Shown: in pieces, positions 47,400 to 59,027 of the stretch
Layout: every line of letters begins with the position of its first letter
Position numbering within the stretch: the first letter of the stretch is position 1
Assembly (NCBI RefSeq): GCF_026914265.1
Contig: NC_069135.1
Location: 38,831,946-38,895,945, forward strand
From: Mya arenaria
Lineage: Eukaryota; Mollusca; Bivalvia; Myida; Myidae
DNA length: 64,000 bases
Direction: 5' to 3'
Notes under the pieces: model-generated
The model's input: the letters and a program-made list of their open reading frames with translations, nothing else
Told to the model about the DNA's origin: nothing
Database searches by the model: none
Translations under genes and position numbers: made by a program

Positions 47400-48065
47400 A
47401 TTTCATTTTCATGTCCCCCTTTGAAGAAGAGGGGTATATTGATCATCAGTCCGTCGGTACACCAAAGCTTGTCAGAGTGAACACTCAACAATTCCTGGGC
47501 ATATGGTCATCACACTTAACATGAAGGTTGGGTCTGACCAGTAGATGATCCCTATTGATTATAGGGGGTCATCGGGTGAAAGGTCAAGGACACAGTGACC
47601 TTTAATGGCAAAAGGATTTTTAAGCTTGTCCAAGTGATAACTCAACAATGCCTAGACCTATGGTCATCAAACCTGACATGGAAGCTGGTCCTGACCTGTA
47701 AATGGCCCTAAATGATTTTAGGGGTCATTTGGTCAAAGGTCAAGGTCACAGTGACCTTGAATGATAAAAGGTTGTCAGAGTGATTACTGGACAATGCCTG
47801 AATCCATGGCACTCAAATGTAAATTGGAGGTTTGGCCAGACCAGTAGATGACCCCTATAAATTGTAGGGTTCATCATGCCAAAGTTCAAGGTCACAGTGA
47901 ACTTGCATGATTAAAGGTTTTCCGAGTGTTAACTCGACAATGTCTGCACCCATGGCCCTCAAACTTGGCTTGGAGGTTGGGCCTGACCAGTAAACTCCAC
48001 AATTCCTGGATATACGGTCATCAAACTTGACATGGATGTTGGATGCTTACAGTAGATGACCCCTA
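47400..48065. repeat. ~150 bp tandem repeat with oestrogen-response-element-like palindrome
   Basis: About four imperfect units each contain phrases such as TGGTCATCAAACTTGACATG, CCAGTAGATGACCCCTATTG and TCAAGGTCACAGTGACCTTG. The palindrome AGGTCACAGTGACCT is perfect at 47743-47757. It has one mismatch at 47587-47601 and one at 47889-47903. The spacings are 156 and 146 bp. Confidence 0.85.
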
Positions 48066-49005
48066 TTGATTTTGGGGAATATTGAAAATAATGCATAACA
48101 ATCTGTATAGAGATACTCATATCAGGACGTTTGGACTCTGTCTATTAGTTAAAAATTGTATTATAAACCAATCTCAAAATTACAACATTTAATGAAAAGT
48201 GTCATTTCTCGTCTTTTATAATAAGAATATTAGTTTATATACTATGTCGATGATTTATGGAGCTATGAGAATCGAGTTGTGTCACAGCACATGTTCTGGC
48301 CAATGAGGCTTTACGCACATTGAACGCCCTTTAAATGTTTGTTATTCACTGAATAATATAATTTTTTCATGTGAACGGATGATAAGCAAGAGTATAAGTT
48401 TACATCCAAAAACAGCATCTAATTGGAATGACTTCGTATATAAACATAACGACTGGATGCAATAGTAGTCCAACGGTAATAGGGTTATTTTAAAATATAT
48501 CGCGCCACGTCATAGATTTATTTATACTATGTTAATCTTGTTAAGTAAAAAGGTATTTTTATGTTAGTTTGTTTAAGGGGTTTTTGCATCCGTGAACATT
48601 ATCTTTTTGAGTTTGATTGCAATTAAGTTCTTGATTCTATGGAGTTTTTTGTTTAGTCCATTGCTGTGTCCAAAGTATGACGTTGGCGTTATTAAAATAC
48701 TTTCCATTTATTCTTCCTGTATTTGAGCAGGCATTAATGTTATTCCGCTCTGAACAACTTTACTAATTGTGAACATGAAATGAGCAGAATATTGATTGAA
48801 TTTGAACGTTCAATATTGTATAATATTGTTTTGACTTATGAATAAGGCAACCTAATAATGCTTTTTAAAATGATGTCATGCTTGTTTTGTTTCTACATTC
48901 AGCGTCAGGTTGCAATTTAAAAACCTTCGTACAAGAAAGGCAAAAAACAAAACAAAAAAAAAGAAAAGAAAACAACAAGCGTATCAACATATTTCAGATA
49001 TATGC
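48066..49005. other. intergenic, no recognised feature
   Basis: AT-rich, with an A-rich run (AACAAAACAAAAAAAAAGAA) near 48948 just before duplication block A' begins. Confidence 0.4.
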
Positions 49006-50232
49006 AGAAGACGTTGTCCTATGATGTATAAAGCTTTATAAATGCACTTTTCTTTGCTCTGTGTGTTCGAATTCTCACCGTCCCCAAACCTACCATCCAG
49101 ATGATTCTTAACATAGAATCAGCCGTGTTCCGTTGTTCATTTGAAATATAACGGTCGTATGTGCAGAACTATGCATTTAATAGGAAAACAGTTATCATAT
49201 GTTCGACCGACCGTAGTGGCATATTGTACTCATATTTCCGTATGTATTATTGCAGTTGAAGAGTTGTTCAGTTCCTACAAATACAATTGATCATGCACAA
49301 CAAGGAAAAATGATCAGTTCCATATTTGAAGTCTGGTACGTTTTAAAACCAGAATATTAGCATAAAACACAACCGAATTGGACAACTGGGTCGTATTTAT
49401 AAAACATCTTAGTTAAAAGATCAACTTAGTGAAGTATTTATTTTCATATATCAGCCTATATGTATTATTAACGTACATGACATGTCAAATTTGTAATTAC
49501 ACACTGTCTAAACTACTCTAGAATGCGCCATTGGGCGACACATGTTTAAATGTTTCAAGACAGTTTCTGAACTCTCGTTTCACACGGGATCTGTTTTTCT
49601 TTCTATTATTCGGACGCTTGTATTGTGTGAGTGGGGGGTGGAAAGGGGGAATCGGATCAGTTGTACATCTACGTACTAGTTTCCACCAAAGATGCGCGTA
49701 ATGATCAAATTTTAATTTTCGTCCTAAGCGAGATTAATTGAGTTCGTATACCTGAATTTAAACAAATTTGCATTAAGTATTTATATAGATATTTGTTATT
49801 TGTTAGGGGAGATCACCTTTAAAGAATTAGTTTAGTTTGAGCTCTCAATCGAGTAATTTGTGATAGCACATTCCCTTGTTTCCAACTTCACGCGCGAGAA
49901 CATGAGGCGAGTAATCTTGTATCTCCCTTCGATGTTCTGAGCAATATTGCCCAAACTAGGCATAGTTAACTCGTTTCGTAAGTCTAAAGGTTTGTCTAAT
50001 CCATGGATCGAAGGATTTAGCCTGAGTGTACTTGGGCGTAAATTTCTGCCTGCTTGTGTAGTCCACCTAAACGGCCGTCAAGGAGTCTTTTGACGAGTTT
50101 TTATGACAGACTCGAGACGTTACAGGGGTTCAGAAGAAATGTCAAAATAATTAAATAAAATATCCCTGATCGCTCATTATTGTAGCTAATGACATTTCAT
50201 GACTAAACATTTTTACTTTACATCCATGATAT
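49006..50232. repeat. segmental duplication, block A' (copy 2)
   Basis: Direct-orientation match to 15890-17028; see that entry for landmarks. It contains about 180 bp (49321-49500) not present in copy 1. The coiled-coil exon that lies just outside copy 1 (15389-15828) is absent here, so the left breakpoint falls between that exon and block A, near CAGAAGACGTT. Confidence 0.9.
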
Positions 50233-51984
50233 CCTTTCGAATACCGCTACCGGACATCAACGCGCTACCGTAACCGCCTACTGCAGACCAATTGTTCAAG
50301 GGTGCTGGTTACCGCTACTGTTTAACTGCAGGAATACTGTAGACGACTAAAACGTACCGAAATAATAGGTACATCCAGTTCCACAGCCGCAAATTGCACA
50401 TTTTCCAAAATTTATGGTTCGCTTTTCATTAAAATAAGAAGGTTTGTGAATTTTAAAAACAGCATTAGTACGTTATGGTACTTTGTCTTAGAAACAGTAA
50501 CTACACTACGGAATTTCTTTCCAATATAATAGCTATGCAAAAATAAGCAACGGTATTTCTTTAAAAATCGTCATTCTACATTTTTCGGCTCTGGCTTTTG
50601 TATACTTGCTTTAATAAAACAGCATGCTTATGTTTTTCCTCTTGTATCAAGAGTACGCTTTGGTATCACTATTAAATTTAAAAATCAGCAAAAACTGCGT
50701 ATTGGTATTACTGTGAGATTTGTTTCACGGATCTGTGTGCTAACTGACACCACGCCGATTACGATAAGGCTACGCCTAAAGTGTCACTTGACCCTTCATT
50801 AAGGGCCCTCCGACATGAACACAGAAGCAGACGATAATCATACAGAATAATCGTATAATTTATTTACAATCAGCTAAAAAATGCATGGAACATGGTAAAA
50901 CATAGCAATAAAAACAAGTATAACATTAAATCAGTTAATTATTATAATTAATTAAATTCAATGCTTGATTCAGGTAGAAATAATTTAATGTCTAAACTTT
51001 AAAATAATTAATTTCTAAAAAACATCGGAATTTGTTTCAGTAGTAATGTAAACATAAAATTTAGGGAAACAAAACATGCATTAATTTCCTTTCGAAAGTC
51101 AACAAAAAAATGACTATTGTCTAGATGAAATGGATTTTGCTGTTTTTCTTCCTTTCTCCATTAAAAAAACACCTTTTATACAAGTTTAGTGATTTATTAT
51201 TATTGATATAACTACCGTAATATTTCTCTCAATGAATTAATATCCGTATTAAATGAAATGCGAAACTGTTCTTACAAGGATCATACATGTAGGAGTTAGA
51301 AGTGATCATAGTCATTATAAATGTACAGGTTACGAAGACGATTTTGTTTTATCTATACGTATTTTCGTGTTGTGACCTTTAGCTATATGATATTTGATCT
51401 TTTATATAAATTTAATAAACAAAAAAATGTAACTCAAATATACTGAATTGGCTTCTTCACTAACAGTTTGTCCAAACAAACTTCAAAGCAAATGAATATG
51501 CTTCGGACTTAAAACTTTACACACAAGGTGAAAAAAAAATCAAAATCAAAATAATTCGCAAGTTTTCGTTAATATTATACACTAATACTCTGAATGATAT
51601 TTCTTGTTTTAAGACTAACGAAAAAGATACGTATATTATCATATGTATGGAATTTGGAGGGTTGAAAAAGTCTACCGAAAGGTCACTTTGTTATCAAACA
51701 AATTCTAAAAAAATGCATAATTTGCATAATTTGAGCAGCAATAAGGGAAAATGTCAGTATTATGGATTTCCATGTCTTTACTATCTCTCAGTCATAAAAA
51801 AACAACATATTTTGTGTCTAATAAATATAAAACAGAGTAATTACACTACTGTTGATAAGTGCAGATTATCGGAAGTCATGGCGGATAGCAACGGGCAACT
51901 GATAAGCCCCGCCTAATCTGGACGCTGATTGGTCAGTCGGGTATCGTCCGGCCAGTTTGACTGACAGGCCGCATCATGTTCATT
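50233..51984. other. interval between duplication blocks, unlike copy 1
   Basis: A stretch near 50240-50340 repeats the word ACCGCTAC several times. The rest is AT-rich. It does not match the mariner remnant and satellite that occupy the corresponding interval in copy 1. Confidence 0.5.
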
Positions 51985-52662
51985 GACTTGAGAACTAGGA
52001 TTTCTGTACACTAAATGGTATCAAGTATAGCAAATATAGTGTTTATTTTGCACTTTTTAGAGCGTAAGTCTCGTTATTGTAATTGTTCGCACACTATGGA
52101 CTCTTGCCACACAGCGGACTTGAGAACAGTCTGTGGTGGCTGTATGGCAGACTGGGGTAGGTGGAAGCCAAATGATGAATGAGCTCTCTTGACTGTTACC
52201 ACAATAGGGATACAGAGGGCTGCTGGAGACCTATTTTGTCTACAAGATACAATTTTAAATTGCCCCCTTATGAGGTTTGAAGCACTCAGTGTACTGAAAC
52301 ACGATTTGGCTTTCTTATTACTTATTACACCTAGGAAAGATGTTTTTGGGGTTGTTTGGTACTGGAATAATAACACATCAGGTTGGAAAAAACACTAGAT
52401 AAGTTTAAGAAGTGATACTTTCTGCTGAACAGTACTAAATGAAGTTCACACAAATATTTTATATGAAGTAATTGATGCGGTTAAGTTGATATATTGTACA
52501 CTGTATCGTTTAATAGCTTGAATTTTAATATTTGGAAAGACTTGAAATATAATACAAAATGTGAAGTGATTTTATTAATGTTATGACTTTTTCAAATAAA
52601 ATGAAGTATTACGTAATAGCGTTGTCGGTTTTGGTCATATTTGCATTTTGACATTCAAATGA

Positions 52663-53023
52663 CTTTAAAACTGCTCTCTCACTGATTGAACGTTTTGACA
52701 ACATTTTTATTTTTTGTCTTGGAACGCCAAGCCATTAATTGCGAAAATGCAAGGTGACCAGTTATACAAGACTGCTGATAAAAAATCAGATCGCAGATTT
52801 TTATATTTAAGTTAAAAAAAAATGATGATTTATGCATTTTTCTTAAACCGTTGGTTTAAGCCATAAAACCTTAATTTTCGCGCGGAAATATGAGAAACTG
52901 CGATCTGATCTTTTGTCAGCAATCTTTTATCATTGGTTTGCAGATATTAACGCAAAAATTTGCTCTTTCCAAGACAAAAAATAAAAAAGTTGTTAAAACG
53001 GTATATCTGTAAGATTTCAGCTG
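52663..53023. mobile_element. palindromic MITE, family P (in duplication copy 2)
   Basis: Left arm TGCTCTCTCACTGATTGAAC; right arm ACGGTATATCTGTAAGATTT. The inverse arms include TTTTTGTCTTGGAACG and CCAAGACAAAAAATAAAAAA. It is the positional counterpart of 19905-20263. Confidence 0.8.
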
Positions 53024-53936
53024 TGACTGAATTTCGAAATGCTTAAGTGCATCATAAAACAGTTACATCATATATCCATAAAGATATATATGTTTACTGC
53101 GACGTAGGCAAATATGCGCCTCGGGTATTCTTTGTACGCGTTCATATGGTATTTTAGCACATGAATTTACTTAATAAAATGCAAATAGTTTGTGATAAAA
53201 AGAACATTCGACAATGATGATGCTAATATTACAGACGTAACATATCATTTTCTGTATTAAGACAAACTCTTATTCACTGAGCGATAATATGTTGCAGTAT
53301 TTAAAGAAAAGTTAAAAAGATATCTGTCTTTAATAGAAATGTCATATTGTAAGAAAACCTTTTAACTGCACGTAATCACGTTTATTTTATTCGAAAAGAA
53401 AACTTTTTAAGTATCAGCTGAAATAGGAGTGCAATGGCTTTTATAAATATATGTAGGTTAAGCATTCTATTTTGATATTATATGACATGAAATACCAAAA
53501 ATCAGGGGATGCACGAATTAGAGACTTTGCTCACATTCCAGTCAAGAAATTATAGAAATTCATGCTCATAACATGCGGGTAGGAACTTAATAGATTAACT
53601 GTACAATGTACAAGTTTTAAGACTTAAGGCATTGTTGACAGTTTTCACCAATTTGCAAAAAGTCGTAAAATGTTGACGAAAACATTCGGGTTATTCCGCA
53701 AACGAGCACCCAGTTCTTGTGACTTACGGAGGGGTCGAAGAGAACCGATGAATAAAGGTCATTGACAACTTTAACCTGACACAATGTGCCCTTAAACTTT
53801 ATACTATCTTCCTCAATAAAATCAGTAGCCTAAATTTGTATTTAAGTGCCGCAATCTCGCGGTCAGGGGGTAGGGGGCGTTTCAATAAAGAGTTGAGTTG
53901 AATTCAGTGGTCAACTGAAAGTATGTTAGTGTCAGC

Positions 53937-55090
53937 TGGCGTGGTCACAATCACTAGCGGATCCATGGGTTCGGGCGCATCCGGCGTGGTCACAGTCACT
54001 AGCGGATCCATGGGGTTGGGCGCACCCGGCGTGGTCACAGTCACTAGCGGATCCATGGGGTAGGGCGCACCCGGTGTGGTCACAGTCACTAGCGGATCCA
54101 TGGGTTGGGGCGCAACCGGCGTGGTCACAGTCACTAGCGGATCCATTGGGTGGGCGCACCTGGCGTGGTCACAGTCACTAGCGGATCCATGGGATAGGGC
54201 GCACCCGGTGTGGTCACAGTACTAGCGGATCCATGGGGTGGGGTGCACCCGGCGTGGTCACAGTCACTAGCGGATCCATGGGGTGGGGTGCACCCGGCGT
54301 GGTCACAGTCACTAGTGGATCCATGGGGTGGGGTGCACCCGGTGTGGTCACAGTCACTAGCGGATCCATGGGGTAGGGCGCACCCGGTGTGGTCACAGTC
54401 ACTAGAGGATCCATGGGGTTGGGTGCACCCGGCGTGGTCACAGTCACTAGCGGATCCATGGGTTCGGGCGCACCCAGCGTGGTCACAGTCACTAGCGGAA
54501 CCATGGAGTAGGGTGCACCCGGCGTGGTCACAGTCACTAGCGGATCCATAGGGTAGGCGCACCCGGCGTGGTCACAGTCACTAGCGGACCCATGGGGTAG
54601 GGCGCACCCGGCGTGGTCACAGTCACTAGCGGATCCATGGGGTGGGGTGCACCCGGCGTGGTCACAGTCACTAGCGGAACCATGGAGTAGGGTGCACCCG
54701 GCGTGGTCACAGTCACTAGCGGATCCATAGGGTAGGCGCACCCGGCGTGGTCTCAGTCACTAGCGGACCCATGGGGTAGGGCGCACCCGGCGTGGTCACA
54801 GTCACTAGCGGATCCATGGGGTGGGGTGCACCCGGTGTGGTCACAGTCACTAGCGGATCCATGGGGTAGGGCGCATCCGGCGTGGTCACAGTCACTAGCG
54901 GATCCATGGGGTGGGGCGCACCCGGCGTGGTCACAGTCACTAGCGGATCCATGGGGTAGGGCGCACCCGGCGTGGTCACAGTCACTAGCGGATCCATGGG
55001 GTAGGGCGCACCCGGTGTGGTCACAGTCACTAGCGGATCCATTGGGTAGGGCGCACCCGGCGTGGTCACAGTCGCTAGCGGATCCATGGG
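53937..55090. repeat. 45 bp minisatellite (~25 copies), expanded in one duplicate only
   Basis: The unit is GCGTGGTCACAGTCACTAGC then GGATCCATGGGGTAGGGCGC then ACCCG. It is G+C-rich and highly homogeneous, with a BamHI-like GGATCC in almost every unit. A larger-scale block (units near 54480-54600 and 54660-54780) is repeated, showing multi-unit duplication. Open frames of up to 175 codons on both strands are by-products of the 45 bp periodicity. Copy 1 of the segmental duplication has only one such motif (21250-21300). Confidence 0.95.
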
Positions 55091-55602
55091 ATGTAAAACA
55101 ATTTAACATATTAAGACCAATTTCATGAAAGACCTTCACATGTATAGACTGGTCACAGTGTCGGGCTTCGATATGGCTGAACATTTGTTCACCCTGTCAC
55201 ATTTGGCGCCCAGGAGGACCGTGACTGAACATGTACTCAATCTTATCAACGCACGTTTTGTTCGATCGTTTTAAATTTCCAATTGTTATTGCTGAATAGT
55301 TCTGATATCTATTTCGAAACTATAAGGTATTTATTTATCCGTCTAGGCAATGATTGTTTGATTCTGCGTGTAAAACCCTTAATTTAATTTGTAACACTTA
55401 CACATATTATTCAATTGAAATCCTTGATCTAACGATATTCTGTCGTACGCTCGCTGATAAGCTGACCCCAATATCAAACAAGTGATCTCGTCGAAACCAT
55501 CTTCTTCTTGTTTTCTATCCTGGAAATTTCACATGGCAGGGGAGTATGTAATGGTACCCTTACCTATACATGTAGTAAGGTGTGTAAGCATATGAGTGTA
55601 AA
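55091..55602. other. intergenic, no recognised feature
   Basis: Unique-looking sequence after the minisatellite. No gene or repeat is recognised. Confidence 0.4.
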
Positions 55603-55770
55603 CGGCTTGGTAACCCGAATAGAAGAGCACTCGCCCTTTTAGCGGGAGATCCTGGGTTCGAGTTCCGGCCTCGCTGCACATTTGTTGTTACCCTGACATA
55701 TGCGGCTCGCACTAGTTCACGGGCGTTCTACTGAAAATACTTCGGATACGCCATTGATAAGGTGTAAAGG
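55603..55770 (+). repeat. tRNA-derived SINE, first of a tandem pair
   Basis: Head GGCTTGGTAACCCGAATAGA (A-box region) and GATCCTGGGTTCGAGTTCCG (B box). The tail GCTGCACATTTG…CGGGCGTTCTACT matches that of the next copy. Confidence 0.7.
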
Positions 55771-55799
55771 GCAGTTTTAAGCAATCGAACTATAACATA

Positions 55800-55975
55800 A
55801 GCAGTAAAACTGTTAGCCCTGATCAGCTTCTATACGGTCCTGTAAGCTGGGGTCCCGAGTTCGAGTTCTAGTCACGCTGCACATTGTTCTCACACTGCCA
55901 TAAAGGGCACACTCGAGTACACGGGTGTTCAATTTTAAGATGTTTCGGGTACGCTCCTGGCAAGGTGCTAAATTT
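55800..55975 (+). repeat. tRNA-derived SINE, second of a tandem pair
   Basis: B-box region GGTCCCGAGTTCGAGTTCTA, then GCTGCACATTGTTCTCACAC and ACACGGGTGTTC, parallel to the first copy. The A-box region is more decayed. Confidence 0.65.
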
Positions 55976-56737
55976 CGGACATAACCAGTTATAAACTTTC
56001 ACTCTCTTCCTTCCTCCTCTTCTTTCAATCCACTAATCTAATTCTTTTCTTATACCTTCGTGCTTATTTATAGAATGAAAGAATGATACTGATAGTATGT
56101 TTTCTGACTCAGATGTTAGCTTTCGCTATAACAACGAACAAATTGTTTCTTTTTACAAGTGACGCAATTATTACAACACTCGAACTACAGTACATTGCCC
56201 TGTTTTTATTTTTGATAAAAAGTTGTTTACACTGTATATTTTATAAAATTACAGATAAGGAGAGAGGTATAAATATTAGCTCTAAACTATCTCCTCAACC
56301 TTTGATTATCAGGTATCTACTTTATTTACTTGATTTACTATTTTTAAATAAATATTGTTTAAACCAAGGTGCAAATGGCGATATTTTAGGCAGTCTAAGT
56401 TTAACCTTAGAATTTTCAAATATATATTTTTGAAAGAATATTTCAACTTCAATACGTAAGTAACAGGTTAACTTTTTGTCATTTTTAAAAATCAGAATAG
56501 CCCAGGTGTATTGTAGTATTTAGTATTTATTTAGTTCGAACATTTATTGCAATAGCTATGAAACATTAACACATAAAATATAAATCTTGATTTAAGAATT
56601 TAATCAATAACATTTGGTCACATGACCTATTCCGTAGGCTGGAAGATAAGATATATATTCAACTTCCTTATTTGGAAGAGGGCGGAAGGACTTTAAAGGC
56701 GGTTTGTGTGCATTTTAACGTTGTATGTGGCAGGAAT

Positions 56738-57072
56738 ATGGCATCAAATGTTGAATCTTCCATTCAGAGATGCTGTGATTTCATCCACGATTTCGTCTGT
56801 TCTCCTTGCGAAGAAGACGGACTGAAAACGGAAGCTCACCATTTCTGTTCACAGTGCACGAAACATAACTGCGATAATTGTGTCCCGGTTCACAACAAAC
56901 TGTACAAGAGACACGCAGTGCTCGATCGGAAGGACGTTAAGAAATGGGCGGCGGTACCAGGGACGGTGGATGTCCTTGAGAGATGCGAGAGGCACCCCGG
57001 GGAGGCGCTGAAGCTGGTCTCTGGTGACCATGACCAGCTGTGTTGTCATTTGTGCGTTGCCGTGGATCATAG
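56738..57072 (+). CDS. TRIM-like double B-box protein, first coding exon (partial)
   Basis: The ATG at 56738 (A at -3, G at +4) opens a 111-codon exon ending at a donor (GTATAT) at 57073 in phase 2. The first zinc-finger-like block, residues 20-59, has CSPC, then HHFCSQC, CDNC and a closing H-x(6)-RH. The second starts CERHPGE and continues with QLCCHLCVAVDH, the usual C-x2-H…C-x2-C…H pattern of B-box 2. There is no RING finger, as in many molluscan TRIM-like genes. Family members usually continue with a coiled coil and often NHL repeats. No such exon is found downstream in this window, which is instead occupied by repeats and a DIRS-order element. The gene may be truncated, or may continue beyond the window. 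It lies immediately after the right end of duplication block B', and no counterpart follows copy 1. Confidence 0.75.
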
Positions 57073-57470
57073 GTATATTTCAACGACGATTTAAAAAGCA
57101 CAATATGTAAACCTAACAAAACTCTTAAAGCAAATGCTAAACATTGTTTCTGGTTTAATGCAACCTTAACAAGTATTTAGTTTACATAATATATATGTAC
57201 TTTAACGATGCTCTATTTCTATTGGTCAACACTATGACCAAACGCTTCGCTTACAGTGTGTATAGCGTACTTTACATACTTATATCAATATATAATATGT
57301 AAAGGTATCGAAAAAACATACCATATTAAACAATATTACTTTTTAACTGCTTGTTTTGTAAATATACCGTACTATCGAATGGTGATATGAGAACATTTCA
57401 TGAATTTAACATCCCTACTTGCTGTATACATGTATTAGATTTGACACTGTCATGTCCCATATCGGTTAAA
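57073..57470. other. intronic or intergenic, no recognised feature
   Basis: AT-rich sequence following the B-box exon. No credible next exon is seen. Confidence 0.4.
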
Positions 57471-57800
57471 CCTCCGCAAAGCTTAATTTTTATTTAATAC
57501 ATCGGTCACAAATCCAATCCGGCCGCCGTCCGATAATCGACCATGTTTATTTTCGCTCATCGAGCTGGTGGCAGGCCGATGATCGCACGGACATCAGGGG
57601 TATTTTGGAGCGTCGGGCGGCGGCCGGACTAATTTTAAGTCTCACTTAAAATTTTCCTCGACGTCGTGCCCGGGAAGGAATCGAACTGAGATTGGATCAA
57701 GATCGGACGATCATCACACGGAGATCGCCCGGTGATCGCCCGACATCGGGGCCATTATACATGCGCCGAGAAAAATCATGGTGTGGCTACGCTACATTTT
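57471..57800. repeat. GC-rich repeat with GATCGCCCG motifs
   Basis: A G+C-rich island in AT-rich surroundings. The words CGATGATCGCACGGACATC, GATCGCCCGGTGATCGCCCG and CGGCGGCCGG recur on both strands, suggesting a decayed palindromic transposon. No coding capacity is seen. Confidence 0.45.
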
Positions 57801-57819
57801 AATAGGCCGGCGACCGAAG

Positions 57820-58013
57820 ATATGCGAGAGTTTACAGAATACCATGTAAAAATGGTTAAGCGGCGCCTGATAGCCACAGATTAAGTATGAATAATTTATC
57901 CGACAGAATCCAGATTGATTATAAGAGGGAACAACATTTAGTGCAGGGAATATCTTTATTGATCTCCCGCGAATACAATAAAGACTAGGAAAATACAGAA
58001 ATAATGACTATAA
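57820..58013 (+). repeat. ~190 bp dispersed repeat (copy 2)
   Basis: Matches 45948-46140 in the same orientation. It lies 285 bp beyond the 3' end of the recombinase of the DIRS-order element, so it could be part of that element's terminus, but this is unproven. Confidence 0.8.
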
Positions 58014-58297
58014 AATACTTATTATTTCCTGATGTACAACTTCTCTCACTTATTTCAATTATAACCACGTGACCCTGGTATATGCCGTAAGACTTATAAT
58101 CTATATATGCAAGTAATAAATGTTTTTACTAAATAAAAACAAACAGCAATCAAAGAAACACATTAACTCTATTTGAGTATGCAACTGAATAAAAAGAACG
58201 GGGACTTCATAGGAAAAAACTTGATTGACCCTAAAACTATAAAACTGCCGTGACATCAAATACATAAATACAATCGTGTATTAAAATCAACAAGTCT

Positions 58298-59027
58298 CAT
58301 AACAGTACTAAACTCAATGAAACTGATAAACGTTCATGTATATCATCTTTGATATAACCATCCTTTGCACTTTCACTAACCCAACGGCCATGTCTTTTAA
58401 ATAGTCTTCTTTAATACCAGTGTTTGCAGCAACAGTAGCACCACTGATCTCTGATCTTTAAGAGTGCAGGTAATATATATTTACATCTTTTAGATGAGGC
58501 GTTAAAGCCCCTATAAAATTTTCTCTGAGATTCGTGTAAGACATTTTCTTATTTGCTTTTCTAGTTTGCAAAACAAATACTCCTTATCTACCAGTTTGCT
58601 CCAAATAATCAACTTCCTAACATTCTCAATTGGACATGGCTTTGTATTTGTTTTAGCAATCATTAACCCTAGCACCATCACGATATCTATAAGTCTAACT
58701 CCCTTCAACAAATATAGCCATATTAGGTTCTCGTGAAACAGTGTCACATACACGAATGTTTAAGAACTCGGAACTTCTTATAAAGTCTGCAAAAGCTACC
58801 ACAAATGTGCAAATGATAAGCTGACGTTCAATATTTTCTGCTGTATACAATCTGTCGTATAGGCTATTAAGATTATTATATCCCAATAAGCGTGCATTAA
58901 AATTGGCTGCACTCAAGTATCTAGTCATTATTTGAGAAATATTCCCAATAACAACTGCCATCGAAACCAACTGTCCTACTATACTAGCAATTGTTAGGAA
59001 CACGAACCTTTTTATCAGCTGAAACAA
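58298..59027 (-). pseudogene. RNase H segment and tyrosine recombinase of the DIRS-order element
   Basis: The RNase H-like segment reads LTIASIVGQLVSMAVVIGNI. It is followed almost directly by a recombinase stretch with FADFIRSSEFLNIRVCD, whose Arg matches the first catalytic Arg. A frameshift near 58700 leads to AKTNTKPCPIENV. Further down come ISGATVAANTGIKEDYL, preceded by HS-stop-R at the HxxR position. Another frame gives KRHGRWVSESAKDGYIKDD, with the catalytic HGRW and Tyr. A short internal deletion probably removed the start of the recombinase. Confidence 0.7.

Larger units (their letters stand above)
51985..56668. repeat. segmental duplication, block B' (copy 2)
   Basis: Matches 19190-22780 in the same orientation from GGATTTCTGTACACTAAATG to TATATTCAACTTCCTT. 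Copy 2 has the expanded 45 bp array (53937-55090), an insert with two SINEs (55090-56190, not in copy 1), and lacks the TIR element of 22054-22690. Confidence 0.9.

Noticed and set aside
53904..55184. Several 100-175 codon frames with 15-residue Pro/Thr/Gly-rich repeats
   Set aside because: By-products of the 45 bp G+C-rich minisatellite. The single-unit state in the paralogous copy argues against a protein.
55610..55690. tRNA gene
   Set aside because: Acceptor pairing is missing and the same sequence recurs with a shared tail about 195 bp later, as expected for a SINE.
56083..56433. 116-codon frame rich in Leu/Phe/Ile
   Set aside because: AT-rich and hydrophobic by composition. The homologous part of the first duplicate does not keep the frame.
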